From Acidobacteriaceae bacterium (GTDB lineage: Bacteria > Acidobacteriota > Terriglobia > Terriglobales > Acidobacteriaceae): a stretch of DNA of 14,762 nucleotides. Below, one piece after another: positions 6,145-14,411 of this stretch (within the stretch, counting starts at the first letter, position 1; every line of letters begins with the position of its first letter). The position numbers and the translations under genes are program-made. The stretch is taken from NCBI GenBank assembly GCA_003154055.1, contig PMCH01000235.1, positions 25,018 through 39,779 of the forward strand. Reading direction: 5' to 3'. Under the pieces are notes generated by a model. It was not told the origin of the DNA and did no database searches. It saw only the letters and a list, made by a program, of their open reading frames with translations.

Positions 6145-9100
6145 CTAGAACGTGTATTTCACCGAGAGTTGCATTTTGCGCGGATCGCTGGTGAGGCCGC
6201 GCCCGTCGGAAACAACGGTCGCCGGATCCACGACTCCAAAATCTCCGTTCAAGTAACGATTGCTGCCCGGTTCATCGTAGTGAACGGAATTGGTGACATT
6301 CTGAATTTCCAGGCGCATCTCAAGCTGCTGCCGTTCCGTGATGCGAGTCTTCTTGCCGATGGACATGCTCAGATTCTTATAACCGGCAAGCCGGAAGAAG
6401 TTCCTGCCAACGTTGCTGAACTCACCCGGAGCAGGCGTGGAAAATTTTGCGATCTGGTCGGGAGTGACGTATGTCAACAAGCCCGTGTCCGGATCGCGAT
6501 GGATCTTGAACATGTGGGGAGAGCATTGGTCGCAGTTGGCCACGGTGCGCACGATGCTGCTGAGAGTGTAGTCGTTGCTGTTGGAAAAGACAGTGGTGGG
6601 ACGCCCGCTCTCGATGATTGCGAAGCCGCCAATCTCCCATCCGCCGAGAGCGCGCTCCAGGAATCCATTCCAGCTGTGCCCCCAAGTCTTGCCATGCCCG
6701 AACGGCAACTCGTAGACCCAGATGGACTGAAAAACATGGGTGCGATCGAAATCCGAGGGAGCGTAGTTCGCTTTCCGATGATCGAGATCAAAAGGCGTGC
6801 TGGAAGCTCCGAAAGGAGACGAAGCCGTGCTCACCGTTGTGAACGTCGGATCGAAGGAGCGCGTGTCAATCGACTTCGACCAGACGTAGCTTGCCTGGAA
6901 CGTGAACCCGTTGGCAAACGAACGCCGCACCTCAGTCTGAAGAGCGTGATAGGTCGAGAAGTCGTGGCTATCAAGAACCACGAAGCCTCCGGGACTGCCC
7001 GAAAACGAACCTGAGAACTGCGGATACGCATACAGGAAGGTCGGAGCCAGACCCGCCAGTGTGGGGATTCCGCGTTGTTGCATTTCTGCGGCCACGCCGG
7101 CCACCGCACCCGCTGCGAAGTACTTGTAATAAGGGTTAAAACATTTCGGCTCATTTCCTGTCGGACAGTTCACGTGGGAATTGGGATCGGTAGCGAGCCA
7201 CTGCGACCCTGTCAAACCAGCTGGAATTCTGGTGTCCGCTCCCAACATCTGGTCGAAGAGCGGGCTGTCCGCACCGCCCGCGACAGTCTTGAAAGCATCG
7301 AGGAGACCGTTGCCTCGGATCTGTGCCTGGTTGGCGTCGTAAGCGCCAAACAGGTGCACCGCCTTGCGTCCGATGTAGTTGGTCTCCCAAACGATCTTGT
7401 ACGGCAATTCTCGCTGAATTCCGAAGCTCCACATGTAGGTCTGCGGCGATTGCCAGTTGGGGTCGACGACTGTATTGAAGTTGTTACTGAAGGAAGGAGG
7501 CTGGCGCAACTGTGCGGGCGTCCCCTGGTTCGTGAGATCGGAAGAGACAACGCAGTTGAGCACATCGGAAGTCAAACCGCTCAGCCTGCCGTTCCCGGGG
7601 CAAGCGGGGTTTCCTGTGCCATAGGACTGGTCGGTGATCTGGGTACTTAGTCCGGGCATTCCCTGGAAGATGGCCGACGACAAGGCAAACGTGTTCATCC
7701 TGTCGAACGCGATCCTGAAATTCCCACGGACGGACGTTTTGCCGTTGTTCCGCGGATCCCAGGCAAAACCGATGGATGGTCCCAGGTCGTGATACGAGTC
7801 CTTATATAGTTGGCCCGGCTTCCACACCAGGCTGTCGCTGCTGAATCCCCAGCCGATAGGGCCATCCGGCCGCAACATGTTGTTGGCATTCGTGACTCGG
7901 GGCGAAAGCTTGATTTCCCAGCGGAGGCCGAGGTCGACGACGAAATTCGGGCGGAGCCGCCAGGTGTCTTGCGCGTAGAAGTCGTATTCCGGCATCCGGA
8001 AATCGGCGTGGAGAATGGTTCCCGGAGGAGCCCAGGTATTCGGATCCTGGGGAACGAAACCTTGCTGGATTGAGCCCACCCTGCCCAACAGGCCGTTGAT
8101 GTAACCGGTCAGATTGACGGCGTCGTTCCCCTGATCAATCACCGTTTCGCCCGGGATATTGAATGCCCCGGGGTCCACAGGATTTACGCTGGGATCAAAG
8201 TTCACTGCCAGCGCAGCATCGAGGACGCCAATATTTCCACGTTGGTCGATGTGCCGTTGGTAGCGGAAATTGACACCCCACTTGAAAGCATGCGCGCCGC
8301 GCAGGTAGGTCATGTTGTCAGCGAGTTGATAGGTAGTGAGGAAGCGAGCATTGCCCACATAATTCTGCAGAGGGACATTCATGCAGGCGATACCATTCAC
8401 CGCGCAAATGGGGTCCGCAAAGAAATTGAAGACCGGGTTGCTGCGAAAATTCGCATCGGGATTGGCAAAATTGAAACCGAAGCGATTGAGCCCGAGCACC
8501 AACTCATTCAGCAGGTTCGGCTTGACCGCCCAGCGCCACGCGACTGCGAGGTTTTTAGGAGTCCGGTAGGTGTCGACCACGTTGGGAGTTTCGGGAAAAA
8601 CCGGCAACCCGCCGTTGGCGGTGTCGCCAAAGGTGTTCTGATGACCCGCGGACCAGCGCACGAACAGGCTGTGGGCAGAGTTAAACGTGTGATCCACGCG
8701 AATGGTGTAGTCGAGTTGCTTCTCATGTTCCGCCGCCAGCCAATCAAATGCGGCAACATTCAGCCCGTCTCCGGTTTTGTAGTCGTTGGGAGGGGGCGTG
8801 GAGGTGAGAACCTGTTGCACGCTCGCATCGAGGCCGAGTTGCTGAGGATCGTTGGCGGCAGCGTCGTAATTTACAACGTTGATCCCGGCAAGCGGGTTGC
8901 CATTGGCGTCCACCGTTGCATTGGAATTGCCGAACGCCGAGTTGAAGCAATTGCCCAGGTAAGGCTTATTTGCACAGATGGGTGAGTTCTGGTCGATAAA
9001 GCGGAAGAGGCCGCCACGCGCCTGTTGAGTATAGACCGGCTGGATGCTGAGGTTCGTCGTGAGTGTGCGCAGCCACTGAAAGTTGACAAAGAAAAATGTC

Positions 9101-10020
9101 TTGTTCTTGATGAGCGGGCCGCCGAAGGTGAAGCCGGGGATTTTCTGGACGAATTGGGGCTTCCCAAAACCTTGTTCCTTGCCGGCCGGGTCATTGGCAT
9201 TGAGTCCTGGAGTTTGATAGAAAAAGTAGGCCGAACCGTGATAGTTGTTGGTCCCGGAACGAGTGACCATCTCCACCTGCGCACCGCTGTTGCGTCCGTA
9301 TTCGGACGTGAAGTTACTGGTTACGACGCGAAATTCCGAGAGCATGTCGGGATTCGTGCGCAGGGGCGAGAAGTTGGAGCCTCCGGCGCTGGTTTCATTG
9401 ATGTCGATACCATCGAGCGTGTAGTTCCAGGCACGATCGCGGGCTCCGTTGGCATGGACACCTCCGCCCGCAACGTTCGGGCCTCCCTGATTGAAGCCAC
9501 CCGAATCCACGACGCCGGGTTCGAGTTCGACCAACGAGAGAGTATTGCGGCCCCTGCCGGTTACGATGGGCAGGGTATTCAGAGCGGCGTTATCAACAAG
9601 GTTGCCGATGTTGCCGGAGGTCGCAGTCTGAACCAGCTCGGCGGCTGCATTCACGACCATGGTTTCCGTGATCGCACCCACCTGGAGGGTCGCCGTGAGA
9701 GCAGTGGGCTGACCGATGGTGACCACGTTCCCAGTAGAGGCAAATGTCTTGAAACCCGCCTTCGCGATCTTCACTGTGTAAGTCCCCGGCTTCACCGCGT
9801 CGAACACATACGTGCCGGCCGACGTCGTCTTGCCAGTGAAGGCAACTCCTGTTGCCTCGTCTGTCAGGGTCACCTGGGCGTCGATAAGGACCGCCCCGCT
9901 AGAATCACGCACCACGCCGGCAACTCGGGAGGTGGTTTGCGCTGCCGCCAGCACTGTTAGAACCAGTACTGAAAGCAGGGTCAGCACGAAAATGCGACTG
10001 CAATGAATGGCCCTGTTCAT
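6145..10020 (-). CDS. TonB-dependent receptor, Oar-like, with N-terminal carboxypeptidase-regulatory-like domain
   Basis: Outer-membrane beta-barrel receptor of 1291 residues for energised uptake of a large or scarce substrate. Order: Sec signal peptide (1-27, ending LAAAQ), a CarboxypepD_reg-like beta-sandwich (about 30-115; VAGVVRDSSGAV and GTYVFDAVKPGTYTV), the plug (about 118-300) with YTLDGIDINE at 200-209 and SEYGRNSGAQVEMVTRSG, then a long barrel ending in the terminal Phe of SVKYTF, the usual signal for outer-membrane assembly. No clear TonB box was seen, as is common in this family. The start at 10018-10020 has GGGAGGT 8 nt upstream; an ATG 11 codons earlier lacks that support. It lies between the rpiR-type gene and the NlpC/epimerase pair, 154 nt before the latter. 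Substrate is unknown; murein peptides are suggested only by the neighbours. Confidence 0.94.
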   Translation of the reverse strand: MNRAIHCSRIFVLTLLSVLVLTVLAAAQTTSRVAGVVRDSSGAVLIDAQVTLTDEATGVAFTGKTTSAGTYVFDAVKPGTYTVKIAKAGFKTFASTGNVVTIGQPTALTATLQVGAITETMVVNAAAELVQTATSGNIGNLVDNAALNTLPIVTGRGRNTLSLVELEPGVVDSGGFNQGGPNVAGGGVHANGARDRAWNYTLDGIDINETSAGGSNFSPLRTNPDMLSEFRVVTSNFTSEYGRNSGAQVEMVTRSGTNNYHGSAYFFYQTPGLNANDPAGKEQGFGKPQFVQKIPGFTFGGPLIKNKTFFFVNFQWLRTLTTNLSIQPVYTQQARGGLFRFIDQNSPICANKPYLGNCFNSAFGNSNATVDANGNPLAGINVVNYDAAANDPQQLGLDASVQQVLTSTPPPNDYKTGDGLNVAAFDWLAAEHEKQLDYTIRVDHTFNSAHSLFVRWSAGHQNTFGDTANGGLPVFPETPNVVDTYRTPKNLAVAWRWAVKPNLLNELVLGLNRFGFNFANPDANFRSNPVFNFFADPICAVNGIACMNVPLQNYVGNARFLTTYQLADNMTYLRGAHAFKWGVNFRYQRHIDQRGNIGVLDAALAVNFDPSVNPVDPGAFNIPGETVIDQGNDAVNLTGYINGLLGRVGSIQQGFVPQDPNTWAPPGTILHADFRMPEYDFYAQDTWRLRPNFVVDLGLRWEIKLSPRVTNANNMLRPDGPIGWGFSSDSLVWKPGQLYKDSYHDLGPSIGFAWDPRNNGKTSVRGNFRIAFDRMNTFALSSAIFQGMPGLSTQITDQSYGTGNPACPGNGRLSGLTSDVLNCVVSSDLTNQGTPAQLRQPPSFSNNFNTVVDPNWQSPQTYMWSFGIQRELPYKIVWETNYIGRKAVHLFGAYDANQAQIRGNGLLDAFKTVAGGADSPLFDQMLGADTRIPAGLTGSQWLATDPNSHVNCPTGNEPKCFNPYYKYFAAGAVAGVAAEMQQRGIPTLAGLAPTFLYAYPQFSGSFSGSPGGFVVLDSHDFSTYHALQTEVRRSFANGFTFQASYVWSKSIDTRSFDPTFTTVSTASSPFGASSTPFDLDHRKANYAPSDFDRTHVFQSIWVYELPFGHGKTWGHSWNGFLERALGGWEIGGFAIIESGRPTTVFSNSNDYTLSSIVRTVANCDQCSPHMFKIHRDPDTGLLTYVTPDQIAKFSTPAPGEFSNVGRNFFRLAGYKNLSMSIGKKTRITERQQLEMRLEIQNVTNSVHYDEPGSNRYLNGDFGVVDPATVVSDGRGLTSDPRKMQLSVKYTF

Positions 10021-10135
10021 GGATGTAACCTCCCTCAGAACGTCTTCGAACAACGGTTTTGAATCGCCGGCGATGAGGCCGCGATTTCCTAAACGGGGAC
10101 CATTCGGCCTGGAATCCGCATTTGGGAACGCAATC

Positions 10136-10165
10136 CATATACGCTTTCATTGCAACAGGTGTCAA
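10136..10165 (-). promoter_or_regulatory. Candidate promoter of the TonB receptor gene
   Basis: On the minus strand a perfect TTGACA (10160-10165) is followed after 18 nt by TATATG (10136-10141). Transcription would start near 10129, giving a leader of about 110 nt before the ATG at 10020. The -35 box overlaps the right half of the candidate operator at 10152-10165. Confidence 0.5.
10152..10165. promoter_or_regulatory. Candidate operator half-site A overlapping the -35 box
   Basis: GCAACAGGTGTCAA shares the GCAACANNTGT core with the two better sites at 10174-10197 and 11200-11223. It starts 31 bp from the equivalent position of site B, close to three helical turns, which would put both on one DNA face. 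Binding here would cover the TTGACA box and should repress. Confidence 0.38.
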
Positions 10166-10173
10166 GTGTGTTC

Positions 10174-10197
10174 ATCACAAACGCAACATATGTTTCA
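10174..10197. promoter_or_regulatory. Candidate RpiR operator B upstream of the TonB receptor gene
   Basis: A 24-nt motif, ATCACAAACGCAACA followed by TATGTTTCA, matches site C upstream of the regulator gene at 20 of 24 positions. Its core AACATATGTT is a perfect 10-bp palindrome, as expected for a dimeric regulator. It lies just upstream of the predicted -35 box, centred about 57 bp before the predicted start point. Confidence 0.5.
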
Positions 10198-10283
10198 GTC
10201 GAAAGCGGGATTTGCAGCCAGGCCCCGGCCACACGGGCCGATGGCATTGTGCCGGGCAATCTGAAGGTGATTGGTAGGGTGTT

Positions 10284-11156
10284 CTAGCCCTGGTACCAGC
10301 GGAAGCCGTGCCGCTGCTCGTAATCCACCTTTTCGAGCAAGGCGAGCGTCCGCGTCCGGCGGTAGTGCGCACAGATGGTGAAGAGAACGTGAAGCAGGCT
10401 GATCGGCGCAGTATAGGAATTGCTGAAGGGAGCTTCCACCGAGGTGAGGAAGCACTCGTGGGCGAAGCGCGCGATCGGCGATACGAAGGTGTCGGTGATG
10501 CCTACGCAGTAGGCGCCGTTCTCGCGCGCTTGCTGCAGGCCCTCTACGGTCTGCCGAAGACCTCGCCGGAAGCTGATCGCAATCACCAGATCTTTCTTCG
10601 TGAGGCCTCGAACGGCGTGCAGCGTCTTTCCGGGCGATGTGACGCTCACGACCGGCAGTCCCAACAGGGTCAGCTTGTAGTCGAGGAAGTCAACCAGGCT
10701 GATGGCCATGTCGCCGGCGATCAAGAGAATACGGCGAGCCTCATACATGCGCTTCGCCAGCACAACGATCCTTTCCATGTCCAGAGTGTTGCGCAGCGCA
10801 TGGAGATTGTGCAGGTCCTGGTCCAGAGCCTTTCGCGCGTTCGAAGTGAGGCCCGAGTCGTTCGGTGAAGTGGCCTTCATCCCCTCGAGGGAGGTGGCAC
10901 TGGCGATGGAGAGCTCGTGAAGGTAGAACTTGAATTCCCGGTAGTTGGAAAAGCCCATACTCCGTACCGTCCGGAGAATGGTGGCTGGATCGGTTCCCAG
11001 CTTGTGGGCGACGCCGCGAATACTGAGCAGAACGTAGTCGCGAGGGCGTTCCTGAATCGGACGGATGAGTTCCTGGCGCTTAACGCTGAGGTGCCCGATG
11101 CGCTCGCCGAAACCAGGCAAGCCGCGACTGAGTTTCGTTCGGATGCTGGACTTCAT
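10284..11156 (-). CDS. MurR/RpiR-family transcriptional regulator (HTH_6 plus SIS domain)
   Basis: One-component DNA-binding regulator of 290 residues. The N-terminal RpiR-type helix-turn-helix spans about 20-90 (SIRGVAHKLGTDPATILRTV, then MGFSNYREFKFYL, the family signature), and a SIS domain covers about 125-262 (RILLIAGDMAISLV, KKDLVIAIS, GAYCVGITD). Family members sense sugar phosphates such as MurNAc-6-P; however the usual S-x-S-G ligand loop reads ISFRRGLRQT here, so the ligand may differ. The ATG at 11154-11156 has GGGGA about 7 nt upstream. It stands directly upstream of the TonB receptor gene on the same strand, with 263 nt between. Near-identical motifs upstream of both genes suggest autoregulation and control of the receptor. 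Identity of family is firm; targets are inferred. Confidence 0.9.
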   Translation of the reverse strand: MKSSIRTKLSRGLPGFGERIGHLSVKRQELIRPIQERPRDYVLLSIRGVAHKLGTDPATILRTVRSMGFSNYREFKFYLHELSIASATSLEGMKATSPNDSGLTSNARKALDQDLHNLHALRNTLDMERIVVLAKRMYEARRILLIAGDMAISLVDFLDYKLTLLGLPVVSVTSPGKTLHAVRGLTKKDLVIAISFRRGLRQTVEGLQQARENGAYCVGITDTFVSPIARFAHECFLTSVEAPFSNSYTAPISLLHVLFTICAHYRRTRTLALLEKVDYEQRHGFRWYQG

Positions 11157-11199
11157 CAGCGTCCCCGCTCTCGAGGACTAACCCGCTATCGCTCGTGGA

Positions 11200-11223
11200 A
11201 TCACGAACGCAACAAATGTAACA
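11200..11223. promoter_or_regulatory. Candidate RpiR operator C upstream of the regulator gene
   Basis: ATCACGAACGCAACA followed by AATGTAACA, matching site B at 20 of 24 positions and lying 44-67 nt before the regulator's ATG. It overlaps a small inverted repeat, TCGTG-GAAT-CACGA (11193-11206); site B has a comparable TGTG-TTCAT-CACA at the same place, so the conserved unit may be about 30 nt with two elements. Confidence 0.5.
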
Positions 11224-11282
11224 CGATGACTTTTCCGGCGCAAAACAGCCAAGGGTGTATTCGAACCAAACAGCGCCAAATA

Positions 11283-11317
11283 GGCGGAGGGCGCCAAGGC
11301 AACGCTAGCCCTCCGCC
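11283..11317 (-). terminator. Terminator-like hairpin at the end of the RND operon
   Basis: On the minus strand GGCGGAGGGC pairs perfectly with GCCCTCCGCC (10 bp) around a 15-nt loop, followed by TATTT. The left arm lies in the last three sense codons of the RND permease gene and the stop codon opens the loop. The T tract is short, so efficiency is uncertain. Confidence 0.6.
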
Positions 11318-14300
11318 GGCCGTGAAACCACGGGCGGGCTGGGCGAACGCAGTTGCCGCAGCCATAGCCGCAAGCGGTCAATGTAGATATAGACAACGGG
11401 CGTGGTGAACAGGGTCAACATCTGGCTGACAATTAACCCGCCGACGATAGTGATTCCGAGAGGACGGCGCAACTCTGACCCGGTGCCCGTACCAAGCGCC
11501 AGGGGCAGGCCGCCGAGAAGTGCGGCCATCGTCGTCATCATGATGGGGCGGAAACGCAGGAGACATGCTTCATAGATGGCGTCGGTTGACGACTTTCCGT
11601 GCTTGCGCTCGGTATCGAGGGCAAAATCGATCATCATGATGGCGTTCTTCTTGACCAATCCGATCAGCAGGATGATACCGATCATGCCGATGACATTCAG
11701 TTCGTTTTTGGAAATCAGCAGCGCGAGCAGCGCTCCCACTCCGGCCGAGGGCAGGGTGGAGAGAATTGTGATGGGGTGCGCGTAACTCTCGTAGAGAACT
11801 CCGAGCACAATATAGACGGAGAACAGGGCGGCCAGGATGAGCAGCGGCTGGCTGGAGAGCGAGTCCTGGAAAGCGGCGGCGGTCCCCTGAAAACTGGCGC
11901 GAATGGTGGACGGGAATCCGATGCTGCGCTGGGCGTTCTCGATGATCTTGGTGGCATCGCCCAGAGAAACGCCGGGCGCGAGATTGAAGGACAAAGTGGC
12001 TGCGGGATACTGGCCCTGGTGGTTGACGGCGAGCGCGGTGTTCGAAGGCCCGAAGTGCGCGAACGATGACAGCGGCACGGCGGTGCCGTTGTTGGCGCGA
12101 ACGTAGATATTCTGCAGGGCTTCAGGACTGCGTGAGAAGCCCGGGGCAACTTCCATCACCACGTGGTACTGGTTCAGTTGGCGGTACATGATCGAGACCT
12201 GGCGCTGTCCGAAGGCGTCGTAGAGAGCGTTATCGATGTTGGCGGCGTCGACTCCCAGGCGGGCGGCGGTGTCGCGATCGATGATCACGCTGGCCTGAAG
12301 GCCTTTGTCCTGCTGGTCGGTATTGACGTCGCGCAACTCAGGCAGGGAGCGCAGTTTCTGCAGGAGGCGCGGCGACCATTCATTCAACTGCTGAAGGTCC
12401 TCACCTTGCAGGGTGTACTGGAATTGGGCCTGGCCCTGGCGGCCACCAATGGTCAAGTCCTGTGCTGATTGCATATACAACGTGGCCCCCGGAACGACGG
12501 CCAGTTTCGAGCGCAGACGCGCGATGACTTGATCGGCGCTGACTTTGCGTTCCGCGAGCGGCTTTAGGGTGACGAACATGCGTCCGGTGTTGGAGGAGGT
12601 GTTGCCGCCCGCGAATCCGACAATCGTGTTGACGGCGGGGTCCTTCATCACGATGTCCACGAACGCGCCCATCTTCACACGCATGGCATCAAAAGAAATA
12701 TCCTGCGCAGCCTGGACCGAACCACCGATGCGGCCGGTATCCTGCTGCGGGAAAAAACCCTTGGGAACAATGATGTACAGATAGACGCTGAGGCAGGCCG
12801 TGGCGATGGTCACGGCGAGTGTAAGGGGCTGGTGGCGCAGCACCCATTGAAGGCTGCGACGGTATCCGCCAAGCAAGCGGTCAAATAGCCATTCGCTGGC
12901 CCGGTAGAAGCGGCCATGTCTTTTCTCGCCAAGCGGGCGCAGGAACTTGGCGCACAGCGCGGGCGTGGCCGTGAGCGAAATCAGCAGCGAGATACTGATC
13001 GCGATACTGAGCACGACGGCAAATTCCCGGAACAGGCGCCCGACGATTCCTCCCATCAGCAGAATCGGGATAAAGACGGCGATCAGGGACGTGCTCATGG
13101 AGAGCACGGTAAATCCAATTTCTTTCGCGCCGCGATAGGCAGCCTGGACCGGGGTCATGCCCTGTTCAATGAAGCGCGTGATGTTTTCGAGAACGACGAT
13201 GGCGTCGTCCACCACGAATCCGGTGGAGATGGCGAGCGCCATGAGCGACAGGTTGTCGAGGCTGTAGCCCAGCAGATACATGACGCCGAACGTGCCAATG
13301 AGCGATAGCGGCACGGCCATGCTGGGGATGACGGTCGCGCGGAAAGTGCGCAGGAACGCGAACACGACCAGGATGACAAGAATGACGGAGATGACGAGAG
13401 TGCGCTCGATGTCGGCCACGGAGGCGCGCACGGTCGTGGTCCGATCGAGAACGACGTTCAAGTTGATCGCCGGGGAAATGGAGGCTTTGAGCTGCGGGAG
13501 CGCGGCGTACACGCGGTCCACGGTGGCGATGATGTTCGCGCCTGGCTGGCGTGACACGATCATCAGCACGGCGGGCTTGCCGCTGGAGAGGCCGACGACG
13601 CGAATGTCCTCGACCGAGTCTTGCACGTCGGCGACGTCGCCGAGCCGGACCGGCGCACCGTTCTTGTAGGAAACAATCAGACTGCGGTACTGATCGGCGC
13701 GAAAGATCTGGTCGTTCGACTGGATCATCCAGGCGTTCACGGGACCGGAAAGCTCACCCTTGGGACGATTTGCATTCGCAAGTCCGAGGGCGGTGCGGAC
13801 GGTATCGAGGCCTACGCCCAGCTTGTTGAGCAGCGTGGGATTCACCTCCGCGCGCACCGCCGGCCGGGCGCCGCCCCCGACAAACACCTGCCCCACACCT
13901 TCCACTTGCGCGAGCTTTTGCGCGAGGATGGAGTCCGCAGCGTCATAGATCCTGGGAAGGGTAATGGTGTCGGAGGTGAGCGCCAGAATCATGATTGGCG
14001 CATCCGCCGGGTTGACCTTCCGGTAGGACGGGTTGCCGGGAAGATTCGCGGGAAGCTGGCTGCGGGCGGCATTGATGGCAGCCTGCACGTCGCGCCCAGC
14101 ACCATCAATGTTGCGGTTCAGATCGAACTGCAGAACGATGTTTGTCGAGCCCAACTGGCTGGTCGAGGTCATCTGGTTGACGCCGGCGATGCGGCCAAAC
14201 TGGCGCTCGAGGGGAGTCGCCACGGCGGAAGCCATGGTCTCGGGACTCGCTCCTGGCAGGCCCGCCCCCACGGAGATGACTGGGAATTCCACTTGCGGCA

Positions 14301-14409
14301 GCGGCGCCACCGGCAGAAATTTGAACGCCAACACTCCCGAAAGAAGCAGAGCGGCGGCCAACAATGAGGTGCCGACCGGGCGCTTGATGAATGGGGCGGA
14401 GACATTCAT
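11305..14409 (-). CDS. RND multidrug efflux permease, MdtC-like (HAE1 family)
   Basis: Inner-membrane proton-driven drug exporter that works as a trimer with a periplasmic adaptor and a TolC-type channel. At 1034 residues it is full length. Visible: the N-terminal MNVSAPFIKRPVGTSLLAAA and first helix; porter-domain repeats; helix 4 GFVVDDAIVVLENI with the proton-relay pair Asp401/Asp402; the central loop around 500-560; helix 10 LVKKNAIMM with the relay Lys (920/921); and the closing FRPIMMTTMAALLGGLPLALG motif. The ATG (14407-14409) lies 2 nt after the stop of a second RND permease, and its own ribosome binding site is weak, so translational coupling is likely. Two adjacent, similar permeases match the MdtB/MdtC heteromer arrangement. 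The adaptor gene would be expected upstream, outside the window. Substrates cannot be read from sequence. Confidence 0.94.
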   Translation of the reverse strand: MNVSAPFIKRPVGTSLLAAALLLSGVLAFKFLPVAPLPQVEFPVISVGAGLPGASPETMASAVATPLERQFGRIAGVNQMTSTSQLGSTNIVLQFDLNRNIDGAGRDVQAAINAARSQLPANLPGNPSYRKVNPADAPIMILALTSDTITLPRIYDAADSILAQKLAQVEGVGQVFVGGGARPAVRAEVNPTLLNKLGVGLDTVRTALGLANANRPKGELSGPVNAWMIQSNDQIFRADQYRSLIVSYKNGAPVRLGDVADVQDSVEDIRVVGLSSGKPAVLMIVSRQPGANIIATVDRVYAALPQLKASISPAINLNVVLDRTTTVRASVADIERTLVISVILVILVVFAFLRTFRATVIPSMAVPLSLIGTFGVMYLLGYSLDNLSLMALAISTGFVVDDAIVVLENITRFIEQGMTPVQAAYRGAKEIGFTVLSMSTSLIAVFIPILLMGGIVGRLFREFAVVLSIAISISLLISLTATPALCAKFLRPLGEKRHGRFYRASEWLFDRLLGGYRRSLQWVLRHQPLTLAVTIATACLSVYLYIIVPKGFFPQQDTGRIGGSVQAAQDISFDAMRVKMGAFVDIVMKDPAVNTIVGFAGGNTSSNTGRMFVTLKPLAERKVSADQVIARLRSKLAVVPGATLYMQSAQDLTIGGRQGQAQFQYTLQGEDLQQLNEWSPRLLQKLRSLPELRDVNTDQQDKGLQASVIIDRDTAARLGVDAANIDNALYDAFGQRQVSIMYRQLNQYHVVMEVAPGFSRSPEALQNIYVRANNGTAVPLSSFAHFGPSNTALAVNHQGQYPAATLSFNLAPGVSLGDATKIIENAQRSIGFPSTIRASFQGTAAAFQDSLSSQPLLILAALFSVYIVLGVLYESYAHPITILSTLPSAGVGALLALLISKNELNVIGMIGIILLIGLVKKNAIMMIDFALDTERKHGKSSTDAIYEACLLRFRPIMMTTMAALLGGLPLALGTGTGSELRRPLGITIVGGLIVSQMLTLFTTPVVYIYIDRLRLWLRQLRSPSPPVVSRPAEG

Positions 14410-14411
14410 AG

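Noticed and set aside
6169..9960. Long plus-strand frames opposite the TonB receptor gene (247-311 residues)
   Set aside because: They mirror third-position GC bias of the receptor gene and carry no recognisable domains or start signals.
10021..10053. Earlier ATG for the TonB receptor
   Set aside because: The extra 11 codons span the GGGAGGT ribosome binding site of the later ATG, which is followed directly by a standard signal peptide.
11245..11262. TTCGAAT sequence resembling a tRNA T-loop
   Set aside because: The flanks do not form a T-stem and no acceptor or anticodon arm can be built around it.
11599..14367. Plus-strand frames opposite the RND permease
   Set aside because: His/Arg/Gly-rich antisense shadows of a well-supported full-length gene.
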